Positions 19,444 through 29,485 of a stretch of 64,000 bases of DNA are shown piece after piece. The position numbers were made by a program, and so were the translations under genes. The notes beneath the pieces are model-generated. The model was not told the origin of the DNA and did not search any database. It saw only the letters and a list, made by a program, of their open reading frames with translations. How positions within the stretch are numbered: position 1 is the first letter of the stretch; every line of letters begins with the position of its first letter. The DNA comes from Ochromonas danica (taxonomy: Eukaryota > Sar > Chrysophyceae > Chromulinales > Chromulinaceae), in assembly GCA_015146655.1 (NCBI GenBank), contig VKHL01000044.1:124001-188000 (forward strand). Reading direction: 5' to 3'.

Positions 19444-20955
19444 TTAAGGGTTCCACATCAACTCCAAGACAGCACAAGTCATGGGATCATGACTTAGAAG
19501 CTGTTGATAGTTATGTGGAAACCATTTATTATACTCACTGTTTTCATCTAATTTCCAATGAAAAGCAACAGAGAGTTCAGCAAAGAACTCCATTTGATTA
19601 GCACAAGCATAATGCTTGACTTGAGTTCGTTTGCCTTGTAAGCTATGACAAGAGACTGATTCGTATAACTTCTCTTTCATAGCTAGTCGATAAGCATCAA
19701 GAATATCTTCACAATCATATCCATTAGGACAAAATTTATCATGATAAGCATGACAATATTCATGTAGAAGTAAACCACCTGGTCCCCATAAATTACGAGT
19801 CGTAATATAATCTTCTGCATTACAGATTTCAATACATCCAGCTTTTCGTAGATTAAATCCATTCTTTTTCAACCATAATCCACCATCCATAGGATGATAC
19901 ATTCCTTTCTTTTCATCAATAGGTGATGAACGTGGTCCATAGAAAAGTGATTTATTAAACCATACAGGTGTAGAATGTTGTAATTTTTGACATGCTTGAG
20001 ATGGTAAAAGATAAGTTATCATAGTAAAATCTTCTATTAGAATAGATTGTAAAGTAGGATAAGATTGAAAGATATCAGGTTCATAATAGAGTTGAAATCC
20101 ACAACATGACATTTCTTCATAGATCTTCTTACTATGATCAATCATATCTTGTCCTTCTAGAGAAGTATAACTAAGATCAATCTTAACATCACCATTGCCA
20201 TCATCATCATCATGCTTTCTTTTCTTATTCTTGTTCTTCTTCTTGATCCAGGAAGAAAACAGGTTAGTATGTTTATTCTGATTATCTTCAGAAATGTTAA
20301 TCACATGTCTCCATTTCCCTTTCTTAATAGTATATTGACAAAGAAAGAGATTTTCAGATACTTCTTCTAATCGTGTTGGTTTATTCTCACAATCACGTAA
20401 ACATAAGAAACGATGAGATACATAGGTATCTTCAACATGTTGATTACTAACAGACTTATCTGGGATAGAACAATCATTAACTTTACGATAGCTAAGTAAT
20501 TGATTATCTGGGGAGATCCAACATAACCAAATAGGTTTAGAGAGGTTATTAATGATGACAAGTTCACACTCTTCTTCTTCATCTTCATGTTCATTTGTAA
20601 TACTAGGTGGTAGTGAGAGTGATGCTGATGATGATGATCCTTGCTGTGCTTCTCTATGAGAGGATGGGATGGGTAACGCCGTTCCTTGATATTGAGACCA
20701 AGAAGTGATTAACTCTCCTTTAATAGAAGAAGCAGAAGTAGAAGGGTCGTACTCATTATCATTATCATGGCTATTATGCTTCTTGTTGTTGTTATTGTTG
20801 TTGTTGTCATCTTCTTTGTTGGGAGGAGGAAGGTGTTGTTGTTGGTGTTGAATATGAAAAGGAGAGAAGAAAGAAGACCAAAAAGGTTTGGATTTTGTCA
20901 AAACAATAAAGGAGGTAAATAATATCCATCCTATAGCTTTATTAGGAGGTAACAT
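19444..20955 (-). CDS. membrane-anchored protein with VHL-like and HExxH zincin domains
   Basis: A complete intronless frame of 503 residues. An N-terminal hydrophobic segment (about 7-20) acts as signal anchor, followed by a Gln/Asn/Asp-rich linker. Residues about 130-190 resemble the VHL beta domain: ELVIINNLSKPIWLCWISPD, Y-R-K-V, then EDTYVSHRFLCLRD. The C-terminal part is a zinc-peptidase-like domain with HEYCH at 398-402 (HExxH; zinc His398 and His402, catalytic Glu399). A downstream ANQMEFFAE supplies a Glu third ligand (456 or 460). The preceding WLKKNGFNLRKAGCIEICNA is typical of uncharacterised bacterial and eukaryotic proteins with the LHExxHAYHD motif. All zincin residues are intact, so peptidase activity is plausible. 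The substrate is unknown. Confidence 0.7.
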   Translation of the reverse strand: MLPPNKAIGWILFTSFIVLTKSKPFWSSFFSPFHIQHQQQHLPPPNKEDDNNNNNNNKKHNSHDNDNEYDPSTSASSIKGELITSWSQYQGTALPIPSSHREAQQGSSSSASLSLPPSITNEHEDEEEECELVIINNLSKPIWLCWISPDNQLLSYRKVNDCSIPDKSVSNQHVEDTYVSHRFLCLRDCENKPTRLEEVSENLFLCQYTIKKGKWRHVINISEDNQNKHTNLFSSWIKKKNKNKKRKHDDDDGNGDVKIDLSYTSLEGQDMIDHSKKIYEEMSCCGFQLYYEPDIFQSYPTLQSILIEDFTMITYLLPSQACQKLQHSTPVWFNKSLFYGPRSSPIDEKKGMYHPMDGGLWLKKNGFNLRKAGCIEICNAEDYITTRNLWGPGGLLLHEYCHAYHDKFCPNGYDCEDILDAYRLAMKEKLYESVSCHSLQGKRTQVKHYACANQMEFFAELSVAFHWKLDENSEYNKWFPHNYQQLLSHDPMTCAVLELMWNP

Positions 20956-21285
20956 TATGCACGTATCTATGTACTTACTTTGTTTATTTTATTTGATTTG
21001 ATTTGATTTGATTTTTTCGATGATATTTGTTGTTAAGTTGATCCAGCAATCCTCAAGAAAGCAAGAAAAAGGATGTTATAACTCATTAATTACTGTTATA
21101 AAAGACGGAAAAAAGTCGCCTACTGATCTCACATTTAGCAACATTCCGAACAGTCTAAAATACGTGTTTTAACTTCAAAAATATGACTTTTACTGTGGCG
21201 GGAGGGGAGAAGCCATGAATGAGATCCAGAAGAAATCCATGACATTGCTGCTGATTGACTGATTCGATTAGTGTCAATAAAGAAA
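20956..21285. promoter_or_regulatory. bidirectional intergenic promoter region
   Basis: 330 bp between two divergent secretory-pathway genes. It holds a short (ATTTG)n run near 20990-21012 and otherwise nothing I recognise. Confidence 0.4.
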
Positions 21286-21372
21286 ATGTGGTTCACTCTT
21301 CAACTTCTTCTCTATTTCTCTATTTTCTTCTTGGTCTTTTCTGAGGAGGAACAAAGTCATTTACTTGCTCCG

Positions 21373-21409
<37 letters not shown>

Positions 21410-23261
21410 CTGTCCCAGTGTCAGTCCCTGGAGGGTTGGATCTCTGTCATCACTTCGCTACCTGTGAAAAAGTCCCGCTTGTCACTAACATTACTCATCA
21501 TTTCAAGAATTTAAAGCTTAGTCCTATCATCTTTCAAGATCGACCAAGTTGTACTTTAAATGCTTCCAAATGGGATTTATGGAAATGGACAGTACCACCA
21601 CCACAACCATCACCACATGGAGTACCAATACCAGTAGATCATATGGTATTATCCTATGAGGGAGATGGAATGATTGATCCCAAGTCAACTACTACCACTA
21701 GTACCACTGCCACTAGAACTATTACCACTGCTACTGCTGATGAGAATCATCATCTCTTTATGTTACATGATGTACTAGAACTTTCCAGACCATCCTCATC
21801 TCCTCGTCCTAATTATAGTAATAGCTCAGATAGTAATACCTCTTCTATACTACTACCTGGTGTCTTCGTGATCTATGATAGTAATACAGAGCAAGCACTA
21901 CCCACTACATTCTCCACTTATACCATCGTAGACGGTCTTCCTCTTCATACCTTCTTAAAAGAAGGTAGTAACAATCTTTATTCGAAATGTAGGTTTTATT
22001 CTACTGAGTTATCTCAATGGGAGGATCATCTACTAAAAGAGGAAGAAGAACAGATTGAATGGAGACGTTATCTTATCTCAGATGGAAAGCTTGATATTAC
22101 TTATTCTAACTCAACAAGTCCTCTTATAAATCTTCTCTATCCAGGATGTACATTACAAGGTAGATATAGTCCATATCATACAATGCGTGTACAAGTAAAA
22201 GGCAAGGCAAGATATTATCTTTTCTCACCTGATCAAGTTATTACTTCATTACATATCTTTCCAAGTTTACATTCTTCTGCTTATCAATCACAAGTTGACT
22301 TTTATAGTGCATGGAAGAATGATAAAGAAGATGATGATGGTGATGACTCTATCAAACGTCTGAGTAAAGTAGATGCTATGGTAAGTGATGTAGAAAGTGG
22401 TCAAGTTTTGTATATACCACCTGGTTGGATGGTTTTATCAGAAGCACAAGAAACATTATCTATAACATTAGATATTCTGAGTGTATCTAAAGTACAAATG
22501 TATCAATTAGAAGCGTTAGCCTTACCTTTACCTTTCTCAACAACTACAACTACAGAGTTTGTTAGTAGTCATCATAGTGAAAGTATAGCAGCAAGTCGTA
22601 TTATACGTACACAAGTCTTTCTTGTTCATGTTTTATCACGTATTCATGGAATAAAGACTATTAAACAATATGGAAGGAAATTATATACTACACGTTATCA
22701 ATCTCTATTACCAGAGAATTCATTAGAAATACGTCAAAGTAACTTTACTTGTTATAAGCATGGAAGTGATAAAGATGATGATCTTTATCGTCGAGAGATT
22801 GAAATGATTGAAAAAGAAGATAGGTTACAAATGGAAAATATTGCAAGTGCTACAGCTGAACGATTTAATAAAATTGGTACTATTTCAACATCTATGAAAT
22901 GGTTACTGTTAGGTGATTATATAGAGCAAATTATTGGGTAAGTAGTAGTAGTAGCATTTTAATAATTAGTGATTAGAGAGAGTGTAACGTTTGTGTTATT
23001 GTTATTAATGTTATTGTTAATTGTGTGTGATAATAGAGTGGCTTGGTTAGGAGGAGGATTACATCAAATTGTACTCTTTCTATTACAATGCTTTCATATG
23101 AAAGCTAAACTGGATGTAAGCATTTTTCATCACTCTTTCTATGTATTTTTCAATTTTCTGTTATTATATATGCTAACTGTGTATATATACTGTATGTATA
23201 CATCAATCAGATTGTAGAGGAAGTCCAAGGTCCACCTGTGGTACATCTCGATCCAAAGTAA
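21286..23261 (+). CDS. secreted JmjC/cupin-like protein with degenerate iron site
   Basis: Exons 21286-22937, 23037-23115 and 23211-23261 join to 593 residues. The ATG at 21286 opens a clear signal peptide (WFTLQLLLYFSIFFLVFS). The last exon ends in VHLDPK. The middle resembles cupin-like/JmjC folds: RYSPYHTMRVQVKGKARYYL, FSPDQ, then GQVLYIPPGWMVLSE and SITLDIL. In active members the first motif is LHxD and the last is IPxxWxH. Here the Asp position is Met and the final His is missing, so two of three Fe(II) ligands appear lost. It may be a structural or binding protein rather than an oxygenase. Ser and Thr tracts are coded by trinucleotide repeats. Confidence 0.65.
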
Positions 23262-23526
23262 AGCTTTACCATACTACAACAAGCACGCACAGTCTGATTA
23301 GCTACAGTAGCTATGATGGCTAATCTCCTATTTTACCACCATTGTTTCATGTCTTTCATAAATTTCTTCTTCCATGATTTTAAAAGTAAGTAAGATATTA
23401 ATCAATAGCAACTATTTATTACTCTTATCGCTTATATCTATCAAAATTGCGACAGTTGTTTACCTGATCATCCTCTAACAACTGCTTTAAGCTAATACTG
23501 TACAATCATACAATAGCACGTCATAC
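23262..23526. other. intergenic flank left of the AOX inverted repeat
   Basis: 265 bp of AT-rich 3' flank between the cupin-like gene and the outer edge of the left repeat arm. No homology to the flank of the right arm is visible. Confidence 0.4.
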
Positions 23527-24852
23527 AGAATAATATGAATGCACCACATGCAAAAATGCAATACTGTAACACCTTCCATTCCAACATTTTGACAGCGTCA
23601 CAGGGACTTCTCCTCAACACTGCTTAGGCTGTCTTCAGATCACCACCAGCCTTCTCCTTTGACAACTTCTCCTCCAATGCTGCCTTCTCAGGCCAAGCTG
23701 GTTCACCCGATGCCTCCAGTCTCCAAGCAAATGCTGCATCTTCTTTATGAGCTTGCAGGAAAGGATTGGGATCGTCACTCTTCATACAGGCGAAGGTATG
23801 ATTGACGTCACGATGATTGGCCTCATCCGCCATCATGCACTTCAACGTATCCACCCACATGGCATCCTTCGGCATGCGATAGTAGCCGATCGCCAGAGGA
23901 GGAGCTGCGAGATTGGCCCATGCAGTGTGGAGCTTCGTGCCGGGAGTCTCGATGTGATTGATGGTGTTGACATAGGTGGCACAGGCAGTCTCCTCCAGAT
24001 ACCCCACGAAGCGGTGCATCGCTTTAGGATTCGTCAGATACACTGCCATGAGGAAAGGAGCCATGGTGTATTGTACAGCCAACACCAAGGCGCGAGTAGC
24101 AGTGGTGGCCTTGAAGGTGTTCAAGCAGATGCGCAGATGCATGCGCTCATTCTCCGCCTCCTCCAACAACGTGGGGATCCAACCATAGTCCTTCTTCAAT
24201 TGACGCAAAGAGCGGAAATGGCGGATACCAGCAGCCACGAAGCCTGGAACACCTGCCACACTCTCCAACACGATCAGACGCCACTCGATGGCTTTGGGAG
24301 TGGGATCGATAGGAGAGTAACCCGTGATGAAGTTGAAGGTGTGGTAGAGACCATACATCAACTTGTTCATCGCATGGTCAGTAAAGGTCTCGGGTTTGTG
24401 GCGATACAATGTGGTCATCTTCTCATGGAGCTCTTCCTTCGTCCAGATGTGGTTCTGTTGTCTTCCCATGTGGTCACCCATGTCTTCCGAGGTGTACTCG
24501 ACTTTCTTCAGCTGGAGAGGATGTTGACGACCAGAGGCACGGAAGTGAACCTCCATGGCTTCATCATCAGCGATGGTATCGTTTTTCTTCTCCGTGCTGA
24601 GGAAGCGAGGTCTCATCATCATCCAACCTTGTTGACTGGCAGGCAGATGAGTGAGCAAGGTTTGGCGAGTGAAGGGCTTAGTCAAGGCAATAATTCTTTT
24701 CGTAGCGAGCATTGTTCTAATACAAGTTCTGTGTTTGGTTGTAGGGGCTCAGAGTAGTAGTAATTGGTAGTCTTCTTCAATTCGTGCTCAAAGCGTGATC
24801 TTCGATGGAGTAATCTTGGATTGTGAATTCGATAGTGAATTCGATTGTGAAT
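23527..24852. repeat. left arm of perfect AOX inverted repeat
   Basis: 1326 bp that is the reverse complement of 25306-26631. I compared both ends of the arms base by base and the coding part through its translations in several frames, and saw no mismatch. The arm covers the AOX gene, about 97 bp of 3' flank and 140 bp of 5' flank. Homology stops abruptly at both ends. Confidence 0.9.
23624..24712 (-). CDS. AOX: mitochondrial alternative oxidase, left copy
   Basis: An intronless frame of 362 residues. AOX passes electrons from ubiquinol to oxygen in the mitochondrial inner membrane, bypassing complexes III and IV without pumping protons. The first 40 residues are basic and Ser/Thr-rich, as in a mitochondrial presequence. 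All di-iron ligands are present: Glu150 (LESVAG), Glu189 and His192 (ENERMH), Glu240/241 (YLEE), Glu297 and His300 (ADEANH). Two hydrophobic helices surround the third ligand. The plant regulatory Cys near the N-terminus is absent, as in fungal and protist forms. Base composition is visibly more GC-rich than the neighbours, suggesting strong codon selection. It is identical to the right copy. Confidence 0.95.
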   Translation of the reverse strand: MLATKRIIALTKPFTRQTLLTHLPASQQGWMMMRPRFLSTEKKNDTIADDEAMEVHFRASGRQHPLQLKKVEYTSEDMGDHMGRQQNHIWTKEELHEKMTTLYRHKPETFTDHAMNKLMYGLYHTFNFITGYSPIDPTPKAIEWRLIVLESVAGVPGFVAAGIRHFRSLRQLKKDYGWIPTLLEEAENERMHLRICLNTFKATTATRALVLAVQYTMAPFLMAVYLTNPKAMHRFVGYLEETACATYVNTINHIETPGTKLHTAWANLAAPPLAIGYYRMPKDAMWVDTLKCMMADEANHRDVNHTFACMKSDDPNPFLQAHKEDAAFAWRLEASGEPAWPEKAALEEKLSKEKAGGDLKTA

Positions 24853-25305
24853 GTGAGGGTCTGAAGAACAACGATGGCGTAACTAGGTAGTTGTCAGGTA
24901 ATCTTCTTTGACAACAGGAGGAGGAGATTGTTCTCAATCAAAAGTTGCTCACGTCACAAGGGGTGGGCACACACCTGGGTCAGCAAGGTGGTGTGCCAAC
25001 ACACCACTCCTCGTGAAGTTAACACCTCTTGGAAAACGTTTTTGGTGAAGTTAACACCACTCAACACCTGCTTTTGGTGAAGTTAACACCACCTAACAAC
25101 CACAAACCGCAGAAGTGAAGGAGGAGAAAACGCGGTAGGAACCTCCTCGAAGACAGAGAGGTGAAGCACCCGCTTTCCCCCTTACAGCGCTGACGTGATA
25201 GGATTAGTCAGGAATCAGACCCACGAAGTGAGGTCCTGTGGCCGATGAAGATCCTGGCGCATGTTGTCGTCCACCACGTTGCCTTGACCAATTCCACTTC
25301 TTACG
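24853..25305. promoter_or_regulatory. spacer between AOX copies
   Basis: 453 bp of unique sequence at the centre of the inverted repeat. It must carry part of the promoters of both head-to-head AOX genes. It holds three direct copies of a 32-bp unit (listed separately) and several CACACCAC-like motifs. No open frame of note. Confidence 0.6.
25013..25108. repeat. three 32-bp direct repeats in the AOX spacer
   Basis: GTGAAGTTAACACC occurs at 25013, 25045 and 25077, exactly 32 bp apart. The remaining 18 bp of each unit are less conserved. The core contains the palindrome GTTAAC. The repeat lies close to the axis of the inverted duplication, between two divergent promoters. Confidence 0.85.
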
Positions 25306-26631
25306 ATTCACAATCGAATTCACTATCGAATTCACAATCCAAGATTACTCCATCGAAGATCACGCTTTGAGCACGAATTGAAGAAGACTACCAATTACTA
25401 CTACTCTGAGCCCCTACAACCAAACACAGAACTTGTATTAGAACAATGCTCGCTACGAAAAGAATTATTGCCTTGACTAAGCCCTTCACTCGCCAAACCT
25501 TGCTCACTCATCTGCCTGCCAGTCAACAAGGTTGGATGATGATGAGACCTCGCTTCCTCAGCACGGAGAAGAAAAACGATACCATCGCTGATGATGAAGC
25601 CATGGAGGTTCACTTCCGTGCCTCTGGTCGTCAACATCCTCTCCAGCTGAAGAAAGTCGAGTACACCTCGGAAGACATGGGTGACCACATGGGAAGACAA
25701 CAGAACCACATCTGGACGAAGGAAGAGCTCCATGAGAAGATGACCACATTGTATCGCCACAAACCCGAGACCTTTACTGACCATGCGATGAACAAGTTGA
25801 TGTATGGTCTCTACCACACCTTCAACTTCATCACGGGTTACTCTCCTATCGATCCCACTCCCAAAGCCATCGAGTGGCGTCTGATCGTGTTGGAGAGTGT
25901 GGCAGGTGTTCCAGGCTTCGTGGCTGCTGGTATCCGCCATTTCCGCTCTTTGCGTCAATTGAAGAAGGACTATGGTTGGATCCCCACGTTGTTGGAGGAG
26001 GCGGAGAATGAGCGCATGCATCTGCGCATCTGCTTGAACACCTTCAAGGCCACCACTGCTACTCGCGCCTTGGTGTTGGCTGTACAATACACCATGGCTC
26101 CTTTCCTCATGGCAGTGTATCTGACGAATCCTAAAGCGATGCACCGCTTCGTGGGGTATCTGGAGGAGACTGCCTGTGCCACCTATGTCAACACCATCAA
26201 TCACATCGAGACTCCCGGCACGAAGCTCCACACTGCATGGGCCAATCTCGCAGCTCCTCCTCTGGCGATCGGCTACTATCGCATGCCGAAGGATGCCATG
26301 TGGGTGGATACGTTGAAGTGCATGATGGCGGATGAGGCCAATCATCGTGACGTCAATCATACCTTCGCCTGTATGAAGAGTGACGATCCCAATCCTTTCC
26401 TGCAAGCTCATAAAGAAGATGCAGCATTTGCTTGGAGACTGGAGGCATCGGGTGAACCAGCTTGGCCTGAGAAGGCAGCATTGGAGGAGAAGTTGTCAAA
26501 GGAGAAGGCTGGTGGTGATCTGAAGACAGCCTAAGCAGTGTTGAGGAGAAGTCCCTGTGACGCTGTCAAAATGTTGGAATGGAAGGTGTTACAGTATTGC
26601 ATTTTTGCATGTGGTGCATTCATATTATTCT
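25306..26631. repeat. right arm of perfect AOX inverted repeat
   Basis: Reverse complement of 23527-24852. Mirror coordinates sum to 50158 throughout, so no insertion or deletion separates the arms. Outside 26631 the sequence departs at once from the left flank. Confidence 0.9.
25446..26534 (+). CDS. AOX: mitochondrial alternative oxidase, right copy
   Basis: 362 residues, identical in protein and apparently in DNA to the left copy at 23624-24712, on the opposite strand. All six di-iron ligands are intact, so both copies should be functional. The start codons face each other across 733 bp. Any expression difference between the copies could come only from the 453-bp unique spacer or sequence beyond the arms. 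Confidence 0.95.
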   Translation: MLATKRIIALTKPFTRQTLLTHLPASQQGWMMMRPRFLSTEKKNDTIADDEAMEVHFRASGRQHPLQLKKVEYTSEDMGDHMGRQQNHIWTKEELHEKMTTLYRHKPETFTDHAMNKLMYGLYHTFNFITGYSPIDPTPKAIEWRLIVLESVAGVPGFVAAGIRHFRSLRQLKKDYGWIPTLLEEAENERMHLRICLNTFKATTATRALVLAVQYTMAPFLMAVYLTNPKAMHRFVGYLEETACATYVNTINHIETPGTKLHTAWANLAAPPLAIGYYRMPKDAMWVDTLKCMMADEANHRDVNHTFACMKSDDPNPFLQAHKEDAAFAWRLEASGEPAWPEKAALEEKLSKEKAGGDLKTA

Positions 26632-27743
26632 TCATAGCATGCTTGGTATGCTAATGTATGCTATGTTTGATGCATCCTTAGCTTAGTTACCTGCTATTTT
26701 GAATGGCAGAGTATTTGACTTATGACCCGCTGTCGTATTGATGGTGGAGAGAATATTTAAGCGATAGTGGCGAGACTTAAATATTATGATCGTAGGTAGT
26801 AGTCATTTGTAGAGCCGCAATTTTGAATAATCCTACTTAAATATGATACTTTGAATCAGTTGAGCTAATGCTTAGTTTCTTGTTCTTGTTAGATTTACTA
26901 TTCTAGAAGACATTAGTATAGGTGATAGAGAAAGAAACAAGGTTCGGTCTATCGTTTTAAGATAGACTGTCCAACATGAAGTGTGATTATCCAATTGATA
27001 ATCATCAAACTCACCCTCTACTTCAATACTAGTATGAATCTTACGGTGATATCATATACAGCATCTACAGTATATCTCTATACCAGTCTCATGAACTGTA
27101 CGGGGTAACTTCCTGTAATGGGTAAGGCAATGAGGTGATGACTCATGTCGAAGCTACACAGTTGAAAGGTAACAATAGAGCCAAAACACAACAGTTTAAC
27201 ATATTTTGCTATTACAACCAAACCACTAATCTATTGTTTTGTTTCAAGGTGGATTGGCAGATGATGTTGCTCTGTCAGAAGGCTGTACATTATCAAATTC
27301 CATGGGTCTTGGCATTCAACAACCATTTCCAACAACAGCTTTCAGCATCATTCTTATCACATTTCCCAACTATCAGTTGGTACTACTCGTTAGATATGAG
27401 ATTGTTCAAGATTGGACAGTTCATACCCTATTGTATCAGCTCATGAAAGTCTTCCGTTTGAACACAGCTGTGAACTGTTGCACACATATTTCCACACTAT
27501 CCCGGTATCAACGAAGGCATAACGATAACATTATCACAAATAAAAGAAATGGTGAGCATTCCAGATCTGGATTCTGGTCTGAGTATCTGGCCAACTGGCT
27601 GTGGGGTTTCTCGTTAATCATTTTAGTTAGTTCATTTTCAGTTTTGACTTTAGCTTCTTCAGCTTGGTTTTCACAGAATAAGAAGGAAGATAGACTGAAA
27701 GATACGCACACACATAGAGAGAGAGGGTGATAGACAAGAAGAG
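26632..27743. other. 1.1-kb region with one unconvincing open frame
   Basis: Two overlapping frames (27135-27446 and 27239-27730, plus strand) stay open, but neither shows a known family. The longer one has no ATG at its apparent start and a hydrophobic stretch near its end (FSLIILVSSFSVLTLASS). I cannot tell a real exon from chance. The rest is AT-rich flank. Confidence 0.3.
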
Positions 27744-29215
27744 ATGCAACGACAACAACTCCGACATTCCTCTTCATCATCTCCGAGATGTCGACTTTCA
27801 AGTCATATCTTGTTATTCCTGATCTTCTTACTATTAACTGGTTATTTGATGCTACTGAACTGGATGCCTATGATATTTACTTCCAGCATTGTGACTACTA
27901 CCACAACAACCACCACCACTAGTACCACTGCGAAAGCACCATCTTCTTCCTATTCTCTCGCTAAACAACGGCAAAATCGCTTTATATACAAGATTCCTAA
28001 TCAAGTCAAGAAGTTCTTGACCAAAACAAACACTACCACTAACCCTAATCCTAATCCTAAAACTGACACTAATACTACTTCTATGACTTCCATTATAAGG
28101 AAGAAAAGACGTATTGCCTTTGCTATAACAATAACAAAAGATGGGTTTTTCCTAGATGGTGCAGCTGTCCTAGCCTACTCCATATTGAAGTATTCATGGT
28201 CATCCAATTATACCATAAGCTTTATTGCTTTTGTTCATCCTAATGTCACTCTTGCTCGTCCTGGATTAACTAAATTAGGATATCATGTTATTGAAGTTCC
28301 TGTCCCAGTTAATACCACAGCTATTCAATTCTCTTTCCTACGTGAAAAGATTAATAAGAATGGTTGTTGTGGTGCTGCTGAGTTGATTAAATTAACATCT
28401 TATCGATTAGAACAATATGACCGTGTTGTACATCTCGATGCTGATGTTATGCTATTAAATGTAAGTCTATTAGTCCCTATAGTATATTGTTCATGTCTTG
28501 AAATGATTGTTGTTTACTATTTGAATGTCTGAAGAATTTGGATCCCATACTGTCATTAAACTACTCATTGATCTATACAACTGATCCTAATATGGCCACT
28601 TTTCATAAGAAGATTGAGCAGATGCCAGTACAAGGTGGATTCTTAGCTTTACGTCCATCGATAGAAGATTATCGTGCTATTGTTCATACAGAAATGACTA
28701 CTGAATTCCGTAAAAATCATGGTTGGAATAGTTCTCATATAGGGTGGTATTGGGGTGGGATGACCATCCAGGGTATTTTGCCCTATTATTATTATCGTAT
28801 CTCCTCGCCTGAAAGAACACTCATCGTTGATCGATGTATCTATAATACAATGGCTGACACTACGAATTGTACTCAACAACAACTGCATGAATTACGCAGT
28901 GCACATTTTACAGTTTGTCAGAAGCCATGGAACTGTATGAAAGACCACTTTAATCGTCTATGTAAAGATCTGCATGGACGTTGGTTACTTCTCCGTAGTG
29001 AAGCTGAAGCTTTTTATGGTATATCTAATGGGAAGCAATCCGCATGTAGAGGTGGTGGTTTAAAGAACTATCGAGTGTTTAATGTCAGTCTGGCTCGATT
29101 GCCTCGTAGTGGACCCTATGCCAAATATCGGAAGAACTATCTTGCGGATGATTCTCCAAATCGATTTGACCCCATCATGCCAGAATCTTGTTATCTCACA
29201 GAGAATTATGACTGA
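27744..29215 (+). CDS. GT8-type glycosyltransferase, type II membrane protein
   Basis: Exons 27744-28460 and 28535-29215, with a 74-bp GTAAGT intron, give 465 residues. A TM anchor at about 21-39 is followed by a Thr-rich stem, as in Golgi enzymes. The catalytic domain begins near residue 122. It has the GT8 (glycogenin-like) features: a nucleotide-sugar start (RIAFAITIT), DAD at 232-234 as the metal-binding DxD motif, and VQGGFLALRPS downstream. A Cys-rich segment, HFTVCQKPWNC, follows. GT8 enzymes transfer glucose, galactose, xylose or related sugars from UDP donors. The acceptor here is unknown. The intron sits two residues before the conserved LDPIL. Confidence 0.85.
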
Positions 29216-29485
29216 GGCGGATGTGTTCTGTCTGGGTAAGACAATATCAGACATGTGCACGGAACGAGGGGCTTATAGAAGTTGTTCCGTTGAGGGAACT
29301 GTTGTCCCTTACAACGCGGATAGATCAGTAGAGTTGTTAATTAACCTTTTAGTGGTGAAGAATCGTCATTAAACACTAGATGCTAAATTCTAAATCTTCT
29401 AAATCTGGTATCTCCCGCGCGGATAATAATAAACAGCGGATCCTCTTTTCCCTTCGGAGAAGACGACAGATCCGCAAATGACACC

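Noticed and set aside
23747-24757. 336-codon open frame antisense to AOX, repeated at 25401-26411
   Set aside because: It is a mirror of AOX codon bias, is duplicated only because the whole arm is, and has no family-like sequence.
23527-26631. AOX inverted repeat as a transposon with terminal inverted repeats
   Set aside because: The arms are whole genes with flanks, the spacer encodes no transposase, and I see no target-site duplication.
28040-28075. Telomere-like ACCCTAATCCTAATCC run
   Set aside because: It is a short in-frame Asn-Pro stretch of the GT8 protein, not a telomeric array.
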